Source: Methanoculleus methanifontis (lineage in GTDB: Archaea > Halobacteriota > Methanomicrobia > Methanomicrobiales > Methanoculleaceae). From it: DNA of 64,000 nt. Shown in pieces: positions 62,453 to 64,000 of the stretch. The notes beneath the pieces are model-generated. The model was given only the letters and a program-made list of their open reading frames with translations. It had not been told where the DNA came from and made no database searches. Both the position numbers and the translations under genes were made by a program. Where the stretch lies: assembly GCF_030464365.1 (NCBI RefSeq), contig NZ_VCYI01000006.1, positions 62,001 to 126,000 on the forward strand. The letters run 5' to 3'. Each line of letters opens with the position of its first letter. Position 1 is the first letter of the stretch.

Positions 62453-64000
62453 ATGTGCGGAATCGTCGGCTATATCGGGAGACGGGATGCAACGCCGGTC
62501 TTGATCCAGGGGTTGAAGCGGCTCGAGTACCGGGGCTACGACTCCTTCGGCATCGCGACGGTCGGGAGCGCAATCGAGGTTTACAAGAAGAACGGCCGCA
62601 TCTCGGACGGTGAGGCCGGGGTGGTCGGTCTACGGGGATGCACCGGGATTGGACATACCCGGTGGGCCACCCACGGCGAGCCGAGTGACCTCAACGCCCA
62701 CCCGCACACCGACTGCTCGGGCAGGATCGCCGTGGTGCACAACGGGGTCATCGAGAACTACGGCGAACTGAAGCGGCAACTCGCAGGACGCGGCCACACC
62801 TTCAGGTCGGAGACCGACACCGAGGTGATCGCCCACCTCATCGAGGAGCACTACGACGGCGATCTCCTCGCGGCGGTCAACGCGACCCTCCCCCTGCTCC
62901 GGGGCTCGTATGCTGTCCTCGCGATCGCGGAGGACACCCCGCAGATCGTCGCCGCACGCGACGCAAGCCCGCTCGTCCTCGGCGTCGGAGATGCCGAGAT
63001 CTTTGCCGCCTCGGACATGACACCGCTCCTCGAGTACACCGAACGCGTGATCTTCCTCGAAGACGGCGACGTCGCCGATCTCGCGCCCGGCCGCTACACC
63101 GTCTACCACGGCGGCCAGACAGTGGAACGCCCGATCGAACTGATCAACTGGTGCGTCGAGGACACCCGGAAGGGTGGGTTCGCCCACTACATGCTAAAAG
63201 AGATCTACGAGCAGCCCCAGTCCTTCTACGAGACCATCAGGGCGGGCATCGACGAGCACGTGCGGCAGATGGTCATGGAGGCCGACGAGATCACGCTGGT
63301 CGCATGCGGGACGTCCTACCACACCGCCCTGGCCTTCAAGTACCTGGCCGAGCCGCTCTGCAACATACCGGTACGGGTCGAGATGGGATCGGAGTTCAAG
63401 TACTTCACCCCGCCCCTCCGCGGCCTCGCGATCGCGGTCTCGCAGTCAGGGGAGACGGCGGACACGATCGCCGCCCTGAAGATGGCGAAAGCCCGCAACT
63501 GCCCGACGCTCGCCATCACCAACATGCAGGGGAGCACGGTCACCCGGGTTGCAGACGAGACCCTCCTGATGCGGGCCGGGCCCGAGATCGGCGTCGCCGC
63601 GACCAAGTCCTACACGGCGCAGCTTGCGGCGCTGATGGAGATCGTCAACCTGCGCTGCGAGGGGGCGTTCGACGACGTCCTCTCGCACGCGCACCTGGCC
63701 ATCGGCGACGTCCTCCTCCAGGACATCAACGAGGCGGTCGCCCTCTGTTCAAAGGCCGAGCATGTCTTCTTCGTGGGAAGAGGGGCGTTTTACCCGGTCT
63801 CGATGGAAGGCGCCCTGAAGATGAAGGAGATCAGTTACGTCCACGCCGAGGGGTATGCGGCCGGAGAACTCAAGCACGGCCCGTTTGCCCTGCTCACCCC
63901 CGAGACGCCGGTGGTCGCCGTCTGCACCCCGGGGCCGACCTACGGCGTGATGGCCTCGAACATCAAGGAGATGAAGGCACGGAAAGCCCCGGTCATCGCT
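62453..64000 (+). CDS. glmS: Glutamine-fructose-6-phosphate aminotransferase, incomplete at the window end
   Basis: The first 516 codons of GlmS, which makes glucosamine-6-phosphate from fructose-6-phosphate and glutamine. The nucleophile is Cys2 (MCGIVGYIG). The glutaminase domain (about 1-235) has GHTRWATHGEP and VVHNGVIENY. The first sugar-isomerase domain starts near 275 (ACGTSYHTAL), with the SQSGETADT loop; the second begins near 430 (VFFVGRGAFYPV, and ELKHGPFALL). The C-terminal end lies outside the window. The ATG follows the tag stop of copy 2 directly, so the four glm genes form one unit. Confidence 0.96.
   Translation, partial: MCGIVGYIGRRDATPVLIQGLKRLEYRGYDSFGIATVGSAIEVYKKNGRISDGEAGVVGLRGCTGIGHTRWATHGEPSDLNAHPHTDCSGRIAVVHNGVIENYGELKRQLAGRGHTFRSETDTEVIAHLIEEHYDGDLLAAVNATLPLLRGSYAVLAIAEDTPQIVAARDASPLVLGVGDAEIFAASDMTPLLEYTERVIFLEDGDVADLAPGRYTVYHGGQTVERPIELINWCVEDTRKGGFAHYMLKEIYEQPQSFYETIRAGIDEHVRQMVMEADEITLVACGTSYHTALAFKYLAEPLCNIPVRVEMGSEFKYFTPPLRGLAIAVSQSGETADTIAALKMAKARNCPTLAITNMQGSTVTRVADETLLMRAGPEIGVAATKSYTAQLAALMEIVNLRCEGAFDDVLSHAHLAIGDVLLQDINEAVALCSKAEHVFFVGRGAFYPVSMEGALKMKEISYVHAEGYAAGELKHGPFALLTPETPVVAVCTPGPTYGVMASNIKEMKARKAPVIA

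Overview
The window is GC-rich archaeal chromosome from a hydrogenotrophic methanogen. The diagnostic genes are a complete F420-reducing hydrogenase operon (frhADGB), the archaeal GTP cyclohydrolase MptA, O-phosphoseryl-tRNA synthetase, Taw1, aRF1, aIF2-beta, aEF-2, RNA polymerase subunit L and a queDEC cluster for the archaeosine precursor preQ0. Gene content, base composition and TATA-type promoters point to Methanomicrobiales, most like Methanoculleus. The genus is my inference from general familiarity, not from a search.

Layout. 0.1-2.1 kb: two exported proteins of unknown function. 2.2-5.6 kb: rpoL with a methyltransferase, aIF2-beta, a flavodoxin and ilvC. 5.7-10.6 kb: mptA and frhADGB, the latter behind a long structured leader. 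10.6-12.2 kb: two long non-coding stretches flanking a divergent SpeD-like gene. 12.2-15.6 kb: a same-strand group of a 34-residue C2H2 zinc finger, a LigD-type 3'-phosphoesterase and a large HerA-like ATPase with an unrecognised N-terminal region. 16-24.4 kb: a membrane histidine kinase, DUF2124, a tautomerase, a prenyl synthase, a kinase/HAD pair, a miniature TnpB-like protein, and HEAT-repeat and small-GTPase genes. 24.4-30 kb: an M1 aminopeptidase, an MBL hydrolase and a 2H phosphoesterase. 30.3-33.5 kb: a CARDB-like exported protein with a FtsX/LolD-type ABC system. 33.6-36.3 kb: small and secreted proteins, including a chagasin-like inhibitor, and the remnant of an MBL gene.

36.4-39.7 kb: the str operon (rps12-rps7-fusA). 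39.8-42 kb: queD-queE-queC-NUDIX. 42.1-47.5 kb: a tightly packed translation cluster prf1-argS-taw1-sepS, convergent with a fused trehalose-6-phosphate synthase/phosphatase. 50-54.7 kb: a membrane protein plus XRE regulator behind a palindromic operator, a YprB-like nuclease, a HAD phosphatase and a transglutaminase-like lipoprotein. 55-58.8 kb: sufC-sufB and pcm-cyclase-hypothetical. 58.8-64 kb: a glmM-glmU-like-glmU-like-glmS operon for UDP-GlcNAc, with glmS running off the window end.

No rRNA, tRNA, CRISPR array or complete insertion sequence was recognised by eye; tRNAs were not searched computationally. The most unusual items are three copies of a modular CTTCGCG inverted repeat placed at 3' ends of genes, the 197-residue TnpB-like protein that keeps all RuvC catalytic positions, the SpeD homologue with a non-standard processing site, and the HerA/3'-phosphoesterase/zinc-finger group.
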